Shown in pieces: positions 23,643 through 31,957 of a stretch of 64,000 nt of DNA. Each line of letters begins with the position of its first letter. The stretch's first letter is position 1. This DNA is from a virus. The notes below the pieces were generated by a model. It had not been told where the DNA came from. It did not search any database and saw only the letters and a program-made list of their open reading frames with translations. The stretch covers positions 33,751-97,750 of the IMG/VR virus record IMGVR_UViG_3300042301_005314. One strand, written 5' to 3'. The position numbers and the translations under genes were made by a program.

Positions 23643-24577
23643 TTGTAAGTGTTTTTATTAACATCTAAGGAGTAATTAGGATGAAGCGCATTTTCTATTT
23701 CGCCCGCATTTCGTTTCATACGTAATGCAATACCATATCCTTTTTGTTTAGGGTCTGAATATTTCTTATATTCACGACTGTTAAGGTATTCTTTTGCAGC
23801 AGCTTTTAAATACACTCTTGCTACTCTGTGTTCACCCTTGAAGTATGCATCCATTGCCTTCTTAATGAGCTTTTTGGCCGTGACTGATCCTGCCAGATCA
23901 CCTCGGAAAAACCCGTCCAGAATCGCCACCTTGAGCGATAATGGATATTCGTCAAATCCTAAAAACTGTTTCCGGACAGTTATTAATTTTTTCATCAAAT
24001 CTTTTTTGAATATTTCTACTGCTCTAGCTTTAGATATTTCTACTTTAACCAGTTTTTTATTTTTTGTTAACACCTCATCTGGTTTAAATGTGCCGTCTTT
24101 AAGATCCGAAGGTATTATTAAATGACCTATTCCAATTGTATTATATCCTTTATTATCTGGATAACTTTTTGTATGAATTCCTATTCCTTGAATTTCATGC
24201 TTCATAATATACTGCATTGCAGTGTCTATGAAATTTTTATACCGACTATATTCATCAACTGATGACTTATTCACTAATGTCGTTGTGACTGGAGCAATTG
24301 GTTGCTGATTAAATGAGTTTTTAGTTTTGTATAAATTTTGCAATTTTGTTACAAAATCTGGATCTTTTAACTTTTGATCAACTTCTGTTTTAATTTCTTG
24401 AAATTTCTGTGGATTTTCTGCCAATTTCGCCACCTTCATTTCTACATCACTTGGAACACTCCATGTTATTCCTGCAATTGCCAGCATTCCGATTTTTCTT
24501 AAAAAATCCTTTACTCCTTCTTCTACAACAATATCTCGGTGTTCAACTACTAAATGGAACAGTTCATCAAATTTCAT
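23639..24577 (-). CDS. GH24 lysozyme with capsid-targeting-like N terminus
   Basis: 312 residues. The C-terminal domain is a T4-lysozyme-type muramidase: E128 (KHEIQG), D141 and T147 in SYPDNKGYNTIGIGHL, with D-to-T spacing identical to T4 lysozyme and a four-residue longer E-to-D loop. It hydrolyses peptidoglycan glycan strands. The first 13 residues (MKFDELFHLVVEH) carry the capsid-targeting-like motif, followed by a hydrophobic stretch at about 29-40. AATAAATA lies 5 nt before the ATG. I infer a virion-associated rather than free lysis enzyme. Confidence 0.82.
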   Translation of the reverse strand: MKFDELFHLVVEHRDIVVEEGVKDFLRKIGMLAIAGITWSVPSDVEMKVAKLAENPQKFQEIKTEVDQKLKDPDFVTKLQNLYKTKNSFNQQPIAPVTTTLVNKSSVDEYSRYKNFIDTAMQYIMKHEIQGIGIHTKSYPDNKGYNTIGIGHLIIPSDLKDGTFKPDEVLTKNKKLVKVEISKARAVEIFKKDLMKKLITVRKQFLGFDEYPLSLKVAILDGFFRGDLAGSVTAKKLIKKAMDAYFKGEHRVARVYLKAAAKEYLNSREYKKYSDPKQKGYGIALRMKRNAGEIENALHPNYSLDVNKNTYK

Positions 24578-24582
24578 ATAGA

Positions 24583-24590
24583 TATTTATT
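24583..24590 (-). promoter_or_regulatory. Late-type box AATAAATA
   Basis: AATAAATA on the minus strand, 5 nt before the lysozyme ATG. Confidence 0.6.
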
Positions 24591-24603
24591 CTATATTGTT
24601 ATT

Positions 24604-25107
24604 TTATTTGGTTGAACTAAATGCATCTCTTTGGCGTTTTATAACATCTTCATTTGATTCAAATATATGAAGATTTGATGACTTGTAATATTCTATATCT
24701 TGTTTTTTCTTTTCTAATAATGTTTTTAAAAAATTCTGCATTTCTTTACCATTTTCCGTTTTCATGTCTAAGTTTAATATAATTTCATACAAAATAGTAT
24801 TTAAATCATTATTATATTTTCCAAAAAAGATACTGCTATATTTTACATCTACTTCTCTCTCAGAAACAATTGATTTCTTTTCTGTTACAATATCAATTAA
24901 TCTTCCTGAATCGTAGTCTCCTTCCCACTTAAATCGGTTCAAATTTATTTTATTATCAGTTAAACCCAACTCACTAAAAGAATATTTTTTAATAAGCATT
25001 TTCTGTAATAATGTTTCTGGAAACATAGAAACATCAAATGTAAAAGTTGTGAACTTTCTAGTAGAAAGATTAAATAATGCATATAAAAAGAAATTATTTT
25101 CGGACAT
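24604..25107 (-). CDS. Hypothetical protein, 167 aa
   Basis: 167 residues. Unrecognised. N-terminal half is beta-like with many Phe and Thr (LSTRKFTTFTFDVSMFP); the C-terminal half is charged helix ending near QRDAFSSTK. No membrane or catalytic motif. The start codon sits immediately after a 13-bp hairpin, and a TATAAT lies on the other side of the hairpin, so the message may start with that hairpin. Confidence 0.55.
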   Translation of the reverse strand: MSENNFFLYALFNLSTRKFTTFTFDVSMFPETLLQKMLIKKYSFSELGLTDNKINLNRFKWEGDYDSGRLIDIVTEKKSIVSEREVDVKYSSIFFGKYNNDLNTILYEIILNLDMKTENGKEMQNFLKTLLEKKKQDIEYYKSSNLHIFESNEDVIKRQRDAFSSTK

Positions 25108-25140
25108 AATAAAGGGAGGATTTTTAGTCCTCCCTTTATT
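25108..25140. terminator. Hairpin terminator between 25107 and 25173 genes
   Basis: 13-bp perfect stem (AATAAAGGGAGGA/TCCTCCCTTTATT) with a 7-nt loop, AT-rich flanks. It would end the VWA message but touches the next start codon. Confidence 0.75.
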
Positions 25141-25172
25141 ATAACTCTTCTTTTTTACCTTTTCAAGTATTA

Positions 25173-27185
25173 TTACAAATATTCATTAACTTCTGAAACT
25201 TTGAATACCAAATCATTATATTCAAACTTTTCAGCTTTATCAATATCGGCGAACCATGAATTTGTAACAATCATAAAGAACTTTTGAGAAGAGATTTTTT
25301 GTGCAAGAAGGTCAACAGTTTCTTCCACACCTTCCAAAGTTTTTTGGCAAAACTCTACAAAGGTTTCTTTACCCAAATTCTTCAATTGTTCATCATACTT
25401 TTTAAAGAGCGGCCAACAAATAACATCACCGGGATTTTGTTTACCGTTGGCTTTGTATTTCTTATAGCTTTCGCTTGCAGAAATCTTGCTTGCACCCTTT
25501 AATTGAGCAGTCAATTCTACGAATGGAATAAAGTCTGCATTCTCATCCTTCGCTTTGCCTTCGCTTTTTGGAGAATACCGCATAGCATAATCCAATCCCA
25601 TTTCCTCCAACAATACAGCACCTTCGGGACCATACATGCTTACTCGCTTATCTTCTGCATGTTTTTGGGACGCATGCGCTTTGATATACATTCGAAGTAC
25701 GCTTGCATGAGCTTTTTCAGAAATAAGAGTTTTATACAAATTGGAAAAACTCTTTATAGAAAGTTCTTTTTGATCTTCATCAAAAAGGTCAATAACATCA
25801 TTTGGAACAAGATTAATTACTTTATCCGTATTTTCATTATGAAGAACAATATTTCCAAAGTTGAAATCGCCATTTGCTACAAATGCATAATTTCGATATG
25901 TAGTGCTTTCAATCGGAAGAACAATTGGTGTATGCGAACGGGTATTAAATTCTTCTACTCGTTTTTTCAAATCTTCGTCCAGAATAGATTTAATCTGTCC
26001 TTCACGAACTGTGAGAAAACTAATATTTGCCCGATTTTCATTGCCAATGATATTTATAATTCTTGCAGGAGCAACACTTGTTTCGAATTCTACCTTGCTA
26101 ACATCCTCTCCTTTTCTGGAAATAGACTTGTATTGTGAATTATGTAGGTCAATGGTAACTTTACCAATATCCTTTTTAATATTCTTCAAGAATTCGGTAA
26201 GAGTCATTCCAGTATTTTGATCGGATTTTTCTACCGCAGAAAGACTAGTGGCTTTTTCCTTCAAGAAGTTTTCCGCTTGACCTTTTTGCAGAACAGTAAA
26301 TGCCTTTTGAAGTTTCTTTGCAGAAAGATTATCTCCAGCTTTTCTAAGAACCAGAACACCAAGATTTGCTTTATTCTTTTGAGAAAGAATTTGTGCCAAA
26401 GAATAAACAAACACAGGATTATTCAATTGTTCTGATGGAAGTGCATTCAACTCATTATAATTTACTGCAAACAGTTCGCTCTCCTTTTTCGTTGCCAATG
26501 CAGAAACCGTATTATCCGCTTTAACTTCCAATGGAAGAATATCCGTTTCGGTTACTTGCCAAACCAAATCAAAAGATTGAGGAAGTTTAACAGAAACAAG
26601 GGTTTTCTTATTAGAAATAAGATCAGATGCGCTCTTTTTCATTTCGGTGAAATCAGAAATATGATTAAACACACCTCCAATATTTTCTGCCATTTCAAGC
26701 AATAATTTACGATCATAATAGCTGGAATAACCAACCATCATTTTATATGAAAATGAATTTTTCAATGAAGCACAAACTTGAATAATATCATTGTATGATC
26801 CTCCCGAATTATGGTATCCATCCGATAGCCACATCAAAACATTCTCCGTATTTCCTGTTAATTGTCTAACATCTTTAATTGTTTCTTCTACAGTTTGAAG
26901 AATTTGGAGAAAATTGGTCAATCCTCTTGCATAAATTTTCTCCTCGATCAATTTATCAATTCCTTTCAAATTTGATGCTCCTTTACAAATCCAAGAATAA
27001 TCACCTGTGGAAGAGAAATACCCTAGAGTAAACGTGTCTCCCGGACTCATTAGGTCTTTTATAGAACTAATCGTTGCCTTCAAATCTCGGATGGAATAAG
27101 CCATTGACCCTGAGAGGTCGCAAATACACATATAATTCGTCGGAGAATTTTTGGAGTCATTATTTTTAGGAATTACTATTTTCAT
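25173..27185 (-). CDS. Large VWA-domain protein, 670 aa
   Basis: N-terminal VWA domain with an intact MIDAS: CDLSGSM at 22-28, GLTNFLQ around 93-99 and WLSDGYH at about 118-124. Residues about 200-330 and 350-670 are mixed alpha/beta without a recognised family. The length and organisation differ from the small VWA protein at 20.4 kb. VWA proteins usually build metal-dependent complexes, for example with MoxR-type ATPases; no such ATPase is adjacent. Early-type promoter and a terminator make it a single-gene unit. Confidence 0.8.
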   Translation of the reverse strand: MKIVIPKNNDSKNSPTNYMCICDLSGSMAYSIRDLKATISSIKDLMSPGDTFTLGYFSSTGDYSWICKGASNLKGIDKLIEEKIYARGLTNFLQILQTVEETIKDVRQLTGNTENVLMWLSDGYHNSGGSYNDIIQVCASLKNSFSYKMMVGYSSYYDRKLLLEMAENIGGVFNHISDFTEMKKSASDLISNKKTLVSVKLPQSFDLVWQVTETDILPLEVKADNTVSALATKKESELFAVNYNELNALPSEQLNNPVFVYSLAQILSQKNKANLGVLVLRKAGDNLSAKKLQKAFTVLQKGQAENFLKEKATSLSAVEKSDQNTGMTLTEFLKNIKKDIGKVTIDLHNSQYKSISRKGEDVSKVEFETSVAPARIINIIGNENRANISFLTVREGQIKSILDEDLKKRVEEFNTRSHTPIVLPIESTTYRNYAFVANGDFNFGNIVLHNENTDKVINLVPNDVIDLFDEDQKELSIKSFSNLYKTLISEKAHASVLRMYIKAHASQKHAEDKRVSMYGPEGAVLLEEMGLDYAMRYSPKSEGKAKDENADFIPFVELTAQLKGASKISASESYKKYKANGKQNPGDVICWPLFKKYDEQLKNLGKETFVEFCQKTLEGVEETVDLLAQKISSQKFFMIVTNSWFADIDKAEKFEYNDLVFKVSEVNEYL

Positions 27186-27193
27186 ATTCGTGT

Positions 27194-27221
27194 ATTATAC
27201 TCAGACTACTCCTTAAGTCAA
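27194..27221 (-). promoter_or_regulatory. Promoter for large VWA gene
   Basis: Minus strand: TTGACT, 16-bp spacer, TATAAT, then 8 nt to the ATG at 27185. Confidence 0.7.
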
Positions 27222-28208
27222 GAGCTTATTTTTGGCATTTTTTGCGTCTTCTTCTGAATCAAAATATCCAATCACTATCTGTTTTTTACCATTATAGTAA
27301 TATGCTCTCCACCTGCCATTTTTCATACAGTTTATTCCTTTCTCAGAAGATGTTTGATTTAAACGCTGTTTCCAATGTTCGATCTGAACCGAAAAATTAC
27401 TCAAATCATATTTGAAATTAGGAAAATTCAATGGTTTGTTCAATTTATAATAAATTATGAATTTATCAACTATATGTGCTGCTTCTTCTTCAGAAGATAT
27501 AAAATCTATTCTCATTTTTTCAGGAATTTTTAATATATCCAATCTAACTCTCCACTTAGTCTTCTTTTTATTACAAGACACATAATTATATTTTGATGTA
27601 TGGTGCGTTTTTATAAATTCATTATAGAAAGTTTCTAAATCTATTTTTATAAATTCTTCACGCCTGTCATCGAAATTGATCCGTGCATCATCACCGAACA
27701 AATATAAAACTAATTTATCATATGCTTCTGCTGCTAATAGCTCATTTTCGAATTTTCTAGATACAACTATTTTATTGACTCTTACTGATGTATGATACTC
27801 TCCACGTTGATCCACCCATACTCCCGTATATTTAGATGATTTTGTGTTCATAATTTTCTTATTTTTTCGCCCTTGGTTAATTTTTGATAACTTCCTCTTT
27901 GTGTCCTCATGGACAGTTATTTTGCCACATAATTCGTATTTTAAATTATATCCATTCGGACTTATACTATTGAACATATTTATGTAATCATACTCTGCCT
28001 TATTAATATATTCTCGACTTTCATTACCTTCAATAATTTCAAACGTAAAATTATCTTCTCCATATTTCTGAATAGCTCTAGAAATATAAGATACACACCA
28101 CTTACTTTTAAAATTTTTATGTTGATTAAATCTTTTTTCTGGATTATTTGTCTGACCAATATAAATCTTACCGTTAATTTTATTTGTTATCCTATATACA
28201 AAATACAT
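27213..28208 (-). CDS. GIY-YIG endonuclease with AP2-like domain
   Basis: 331 residues. The N terminus is a GIY-YIG nuclease: VYRITNKINGKIYIGQT at about 4-20, with Arg at about 26 and the catalytic Glu in the later ENKAEYD-like helix (INKAEYDYI). The region from about 120 (SSKYTGVWVDQRGEYHT) to 180 is an AP2-type DNA-binding domain, and a second such unit is suggested near 285-331 (GRWRAYYYNGKKQIVIGYF). This is the standard make-up of phage homing endonucleases. The stop overlaps the -35 box of the VWA gene, consistent with later insertion. Confidence 0.85.
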   Translation of the reverse strand: MYFVYRITNKINGKIYIGQTNNPEKRFNQHKNFKSKWCVSYISRAIQKYGEDNFTFEIIEGNESREYINKAEYDYINMFNSISPNGYNLKYELCGKITVHEDTKRKLSKINQGRKNKKIMNTKSSKYTGVWVDQRGEYHTSVRVNKIVVSRKFENELLAAEAYDKLVLYLFGDDARINFDDRREEFIKIDLETFYNEFIKTHHTSKYNYVSCNKKKTKWRVRLDILKIPEKMRIDFISSEEEAAHIVDKFIIYYKLNKPLNFPNFKYDLSNFSVQIEHWKQRLNQTSSEKGINCMKNGRWRAYYYNGKKQIVIGYFDSEEDAKNAKNKLLT

Positions 28209-28250
28209 ACTTCCTATTACTTAGTCGGAAGTATGTATTTTATGCAACTA

Positions 28251-28730
28251 CTATTCTGCCACTACCAAAGAATATCTTTGATATTTTACCGGACATACCC
28301 AATGAACTGAATCATAAGGAAAATCTATATATTGACCTGCTTTATCAAAAACTTTAACCAAATTATGATTTTGGTCTTCACAAACCAAACCATCAACTTC
28401 CGAATCAGTTAATGTAATCAAATGGATTTTTCTCACAATATATGCATCCCGATGAGGCGAAATATAATCTCCCGGATCATATCTTTGAATTTGAATAAAT
28501 GAATAGCAATCTTTTAATTCCTGTGGAAAATCAGAATTCTCAAAAATACAATTTTTCAAATCTTCACTCATTTGGTTATCTTTCAAAGTTTTAAACTTTG
28601 AAAAAATTCCCGGAATTAAACTTTCATGTTTATCTTCGTTTTCTCGGGGCTGAAATAAATGATCATGCAGTTTTATATAGATCATTATATCATCTACATT
28701 TCTAATAAAATTTGGAATAAGTGTTATCAT
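28251..28730 (-). CDS. 2-oxoglutarate/Fe(II) oxygenase (P4H-like)
   Basis: 159 residues. The iron facial triad is H93-x-D95 (SPHRDAY) and H143 (SVHWVCP), and R152 (YQRYSLV) would bind 2-oxoglutarate. The size and spacing match prolyl-4-hydroxylase-like enzymes found often in T4-like cyanophages and other marine phages. It hydroxylates protein or nucleic-acid side groups; the substrate is not predictable. It overlaps the upstream gene by 4 nt. Confidence 0.85.
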   Translation of the reverse strand: MITLIPNFIRNVDDIMIYIKLHDHLFQPRENEDKHESLIPGIFSKFKTLKDNQMSEDLKNCIFENSDFPQELKDCYSFIQIQRYDPGDYISPHRDAYIVRKIHLITLTDSEVDGLVCEDQNHNLVKVFDKAGQYIDFPYDSVHWVCPVKYQRYSLVVAE

Positions 28731-28933
28731 AATGCGAGTTGAACCTGTTTATTGTTTGATGTATTATGAACATGTAATAAATCATAGTTATAATTATCGG
28801 CTTTATCTTCGGCATATAAAACTGCTTTATCATCCGAAATTGAGGAAATTCCTTCTGTAAATAGGAAATAATTTAATTCTCCGTACTGATCTACAAATTT
28901 TTCCCGACTTTTAAAAACAGCTAAATATTGCAT
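28727..28933 (-). CDS. Hypothetical acidic protein, 68 aa
   Basis: 68 residues, acidic, unrecognised (contains AVLYAEDKADNYNYDLLHVHN). Has its own early-type promoter with a perfect TATAAT 6 nt before the ATG and is translationally coupled to the oxygenase. Confidence 0.55.
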   Translation of the reverse strand: MQYLAVFKSREKFVDQYGELNYFLFTEGISSISDDKAVLYAEDKADNYNYDLLHVHNTSNNKQVQLAL

Positions 28934-28939
28934 AACTTC

Positions 28940-28967
28940 ATTATACTATTGTTCTAATCTATGTAAA
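28940..28967 (-). promoter_or_regulatory. Promoter for 28933/oxygenase unit
   Basis: Minus strand: TTTACA, 16-bp spacer, TATAAT, then 6 nt to the ATG. Confidence 0.65.
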
Positions 28968-29519
28968 CTTATTTTTAGATATTTTATAAACAAAATTCCG
29001 TTTGCCTGTACCATAATAATTATCTAATTCATCTGGTGAATTTAAAATTATTTCCGTTCCTTTATCAGTATCCACTACAGTCAATTTTATATCTGAATCT
29101 TTTGCTAATCTTTTGTATAAATGGAATCCTTCTTTTGTATGAAAAGTAGAAGATAATATATAAGAAAAATTCAATAATAAATAATTTTTAAAAACATCTG
29201 ACATGTGAAATTCATAAGGCACACCTTTAATTGTTTCATATATTTGTATTCCGCCATCTTTTAAAAGATAAAAATCTACATTTCCTCTCGGAACGTCATT
29301 TGTTATAAAGAAAAGCCTTTTCAATTTTTCTTTATCATATAAAAATACATCTATTTCTGTCCCATACATTGTTTTGAACGGAACTATTTGTTTAGAATCA
29401 TGTTTATATTCTTGCCATTTATTTTGAACAGTAGTTATAGGATTAACATAAGAATCCCAAGGCTCACTCATTTCTCCTAAAAGCATTTTATAAAGATCCG
29501 AGAATTCCATATTAATCAA
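28959..29519 (-). CDS. Capsid-targeting-like N terminus, unknown domain, 186 aa
   Basis: 186 residues. MEFSDLYKMLLGEMSE (from Met4) matches the M-x-F-x-x-[LFY]-[FYL] motif shared with the lysozyme and 2H proteins. The rest is a compact alpha/beta domain (FKTMYGTEIDVFLYDKE, FHLYKRLAKDSDIKLTVVD) that could be a GNAT-like or other small fold but has no decisive motif. It overlaps the phosphoesterase gene by 8 nt and shares its late-type box. I infer a packaged protein of unknown activity. Confidence 0.6.
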   Translation of the reverse strand: MINMEFSDLYKMLLGEMSEPWDSYVNPITTVQNKWQEYKHDSKQIVPFKTMYGTEIDVFLYDKEKLKRLFFITNDVPRGNVDFYLLKDGGIQIYETIKGVPYEFHMSDVFKNYLLLNFSYILSSTFHTKEGFHLYKRLAKDSDIKLTVVDTDKGTEIILNSPDELDNYYGTGKRNFVYKISKNKFT

Positions 29520-30795
29520 AGAAGAAATGTAAAAATTGGGTAACTCCTTGTTCTTTTACTACTAATGCACTTTGACGAGGACGAGATTTATATCCGGAAT
29601 TATCTGCATAACGGCATCCTCCAACTAATGTAGAAAACATATAATGCTCCACATTAGTTAACTCAGAACTTTCCATGTGATGCTGATCTGCACTAATATA
29701 GTATAATCTTTTTGCATTTTGCATTTGTTCTGGTTTTGTCATAAACAAATTGTTTATATAGTTTTCTCGACCAGAACCGGGTGCAGGCAAACGACTTTTT
29801 GTAACTGCTGAATAACCGTGGTCCAAAAGGAACAAGTTTTGACCAACATTAAAAGTTAAAAATCTTTTATTCGTAATTTCAAAAGTTATGCGATGATCAT
29901 TTTGGAAAATTAACGAAAGCATTTTCAATAAGAAATAATCTCCAAAACTAGAATGATTTCCGGGAACTGCCAAAACTCTTACGTTATTATGAACTGTTAA
30001 TAAGTTCTGAATAAATTTCAAAGACGAATTTAATGCAGTTTCTAATTGTGCTTCTTGAATTGGATGCGCTTCTAATTTTGTTCCTTTATCAGTTAAACCA
30101 TCCAATCCGTGAATTAAATCTCCAAGAAATGCCAATGTAATTCTTTTGTATGAATTTTCTTTTATATGAGAAACCAGTTGATTTGAATAATCTTCGACCG
30201 TTTTTTCAGTTGCGCTAATATTCCATTCTTTTTGCGCATATAAATAGCGTTCATCTGCAATTAATCCATAATGCCAATCCGAGCAACCAACAATTAATTC
30301 CTGATCAGATTCTTTTTGATCTTTACTAAGAGTAGGAACAAAATATTTTGGAGGTGTCCAATTTTGGAGAAAACTGTCTATTACATTCTTATAATTATGT
30401 TCAAATAATTCCCATTTTTCGGCATTTTCTTTAATTTTATTAAATTCTACCTTTTCAAGTTTTTCTACAATTTTCGTCTTTTTAAATTCCAAAGTTTCAG
30501 AAACAACTTCTTCTGCGGGTTTGGAACTTATATATTCGTCTGTAAAAGAAAGAGAGTCATGTGTTATGTGCATGACTCTCAAAATGTGCTGAATTACTTT
30601 GGATGATATTCCTAGTTTATTTCCTATTTCTGTGGAAGTTAAATTTCCGGAGAACTTTGAATATAATTTTATTATTTGATTAATGCAACTATTTGTAAAA
30701 ACCAAATCAGAACCAAACTTCTTAGCTGTGAAAAATGTGTATTCATCTTTTGCTAAATCATACTCATAATGTTTATTCTTTTTGGTTAATGTCAT
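29512..30795 (-). CDS. Metallophosphoesterase with N-terminal helix-turn-helix
   Basis: 427 residues. About 36-85 looks like an HTH (TSTEIGNKLGISSKVIQHIL). The C-terminal two thirds is a calcineurin-like phosphoesterase: GCSDWHYG at about 169-176, FLGDLIHG at about 222-229, VPGNHSSF at about 274-281 and SADQHHME at about 365-372. The DNA-binding N terminus suggests a nuclease or nucleic-acid phosphatase. ATTAAATA lies 5 nt before the ATG, so expression should be late, which is unexpected for a replication enzyme. Confidence 0.78.
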   Translation of the reverse strand: MTLTKKNKHYEYDLAKDEYTFFTAKKFGSDLVFTNSCINQIIKLYSKFSGNLTSTEIGNKLGISSKVIQHILRVMHITHDSLSFTDEYISSKPAEEVVSETLEFKKTKIVEKLEKVEFNKIKENAEKWELFEHNYKNVIDSFLQNWTPPKYFVPTLSKDQKESDQELIVGCSDWHYGLIADERYLYAQKEWNISATEKTVEDYSNQLVSHIKENSYKRITLAFLGDLIHGLDGLTDKGTKLEAHPIQEAQLETALNSSLKFIQNLLTVHNNVRVLAVPGNHSSFGDYFLLKMLSLIFQNDHRITFEITNKRFLTFNVGQNLFLLDHGYSAVTKSRLPAPGSGRENYINNLFMTKPEQMQNAKRLYYISADQHHMESSELTNVEHYMFSTLVGGCRYADNSGYKSRPRQSALVVKEQGVTQFLHFFFD

Positions 30796-30800
30796 GACTA

Positions 30801-30808
30801 TATTTAAT
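30801..30808 (-). promoter_or_regulatory. Late-type box ATTAAATA
   Basis: Minus strand, 5 nt before the ATG at 30795. Confidence 0.55.
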
Positions 30809-30834
30809 CTACACTACCACTAGAATCCAGTCAA

Positions 30835-31509
30835 TCAAAAAGTTCCCGGACCAGTTGAATCAACTTCACTTCCTAGCAAGCCGCGTGTATCTCGACCAAA
30901 TTCTTGCTTCATTAATCGAAATACTTCTTTTATATTTTTCTCATTTATATCTGAAATATTAAGATTAAAATTGCTACTTCCTCGTAGCAGACTATTCAAT
31001 ATAATTCTCGTCCAATAAACTCTTTTACCATTGTCTAGTTTTTGTTCTTCAGGCAAATCTGAATTCATACTTTTAATTTTCTCAATAATACTTTGCCCTT
31101 TAAATTCTGGTTGTTCCGTCCATTTTGAACTAACTCCTTCATAACGATCCATTGCCCATTCTACAAATCCTAAAATAGGAAGTATTTTTTTAGTTTTTTC
31201 AAAATAATCAGGAATTTTTTCAAAAGGAATTAACTGATCTCCGACTTTCATTTTCAAGTTATGAACATCTTTACTGGAAGTATTAAAGTAAATTGCGCGA
31301 ACTGCAAGTTTAGCAAGTTCTAATTCTTCTGGAGGAACGATTTCAGCAGGGGCTAATTCTTCTGGGGGCATTTCACCTTCTGGAGGAACACCCTCGTCTG
31401 GAGGCGATTCTTGTGTGTTAGCTGGCGCTTCCTGATTTTGTAATTGACCTTCTTCTGGATTTTCTGCTTCCAGAAATAATTTAGAAATATATAAATCAAA
31501 ATTAGACAT
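30835..31509 (-). CDS. Capsid-targeting-like N terminus, Pro/Glu-rich protein
   Basis: 224 residues. MSNFDLYISKLFLEAE carries the shared N-terminal motif with a Leu-x-Glu/Ala junction that fits T4 prohead-protease cleavage. Residues 17-60 are almost entirely Glu, Pro and Gln (low complexity, probably disordered). The remaining 160 residues form a helical domain of unknown family. It overlaps the next upstream gene by 8 nt. Likely a head-internal or scaffold-related protein, by inference. Confidence 0.65.
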   Translation of the reverse strand: MSNFDLYISKLFLEAENPEEGQLQNQEAPANTQESPPDEGVPPEGEMPPEELAPAEIVPPEELELAKLAVRAIYFNTSSKDVHNLKMKVGDQLIPFEKIPDYFEKTKKILPILGFVEWAMDRYEGVSSKWTEQPEFKGQSIIEKIKSMNSDLPEEQKLDNGKRVYWTRIILNSLLRGSSNFNLNISDINEKNIKEVFRLMKQEFGRDTRGLLGSEVDSTGPGTF

Positions 31510-31918
31510 TAATTGGTCCTCCTAAGTTTGCTTGTTGGTTTGTTCTATTCTGGAAATATTTTTGAAGAGCAGGAGTTTTCTGAATTTTCATCATTAAATC
31601 ATTTCGCTCTTGTGGTGGAGTTTTTGGATCTAACATCATGTTATCATAGTGTGCTGCTACGGCATTTTGGAATTCCGGCATTTTCATTTCACGATCCCAA
31701 TCTGTAGATTGATTTTTGAAATATGCACCAACATCAAGTGCAGAATTGTTTTTGTTAGCAGAATTAGATTGTGAGGATGTTGTTGAACGATTCACGGTTG
31801 TTGAAGATGAATTATTATTCTGGGTAACTGCTGGACCTCTATTGGTCAAACCTCCTTGTCCCATAGTGCCTAAACCTTCTTCCATTATTTTTTTAACATA
31901 CGAATCAAACTGTGTCAT
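31502..31918 (-). CDS. Capsid-targeting-like N terminus, Asn/Ser/Thr-rich protein
   Basis: 138 residues. MTQFDSYVKKIMEEG carries the motif and an Ile-x-Glu/Glu-Gly cleavage-like site. Residues about 30-60 are a Ser/Asn/Thr low-complexity linker. The C-terminal part (MPEFQNAVAAHYDNMM..., PALQKYFQNRTNQQ) is helical. It follows a perfect TATAAATA late box by 5 nt and is coupled to the next protein. Probably a packaged structural protein; function unknown. Confidence 0.65.
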   Translation of the reverse strand: MTQFDSYVKKIMEEGLGTMGQGGLTNRGPAVTQNNNSSSTTVNRSTTSSQSNSANKNNSALDVGAYFKNQSTDWDREMKMPEFQNAVAAHYDNMMLDPKTPPQERNDLMMKIQKTPALQKYFQNRTNQQANLGGPINV

Positions 31919-31923
31919 AAAGT

Positions 31924-31931
31924 TATTTATA
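31924..31931 (-). promoter_or_regulatory. Late-type promoter TATAAATA
   Basis: Exact T4 late consensus on the minus strand, 5 nt before the ATG at 31918. Confidence 0.75.
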
Positions 31932-31957
31932 TTAAATGAATTGCGCTTTCTTAAAAT

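Noticed and set aside
25503-26138. 211-codon plus-strand frame inside the large VWA gene
   Set aside because: Phe/Ile/Cys-rich antisense shadow of a clear VWA coding region; no promoter or family signal.
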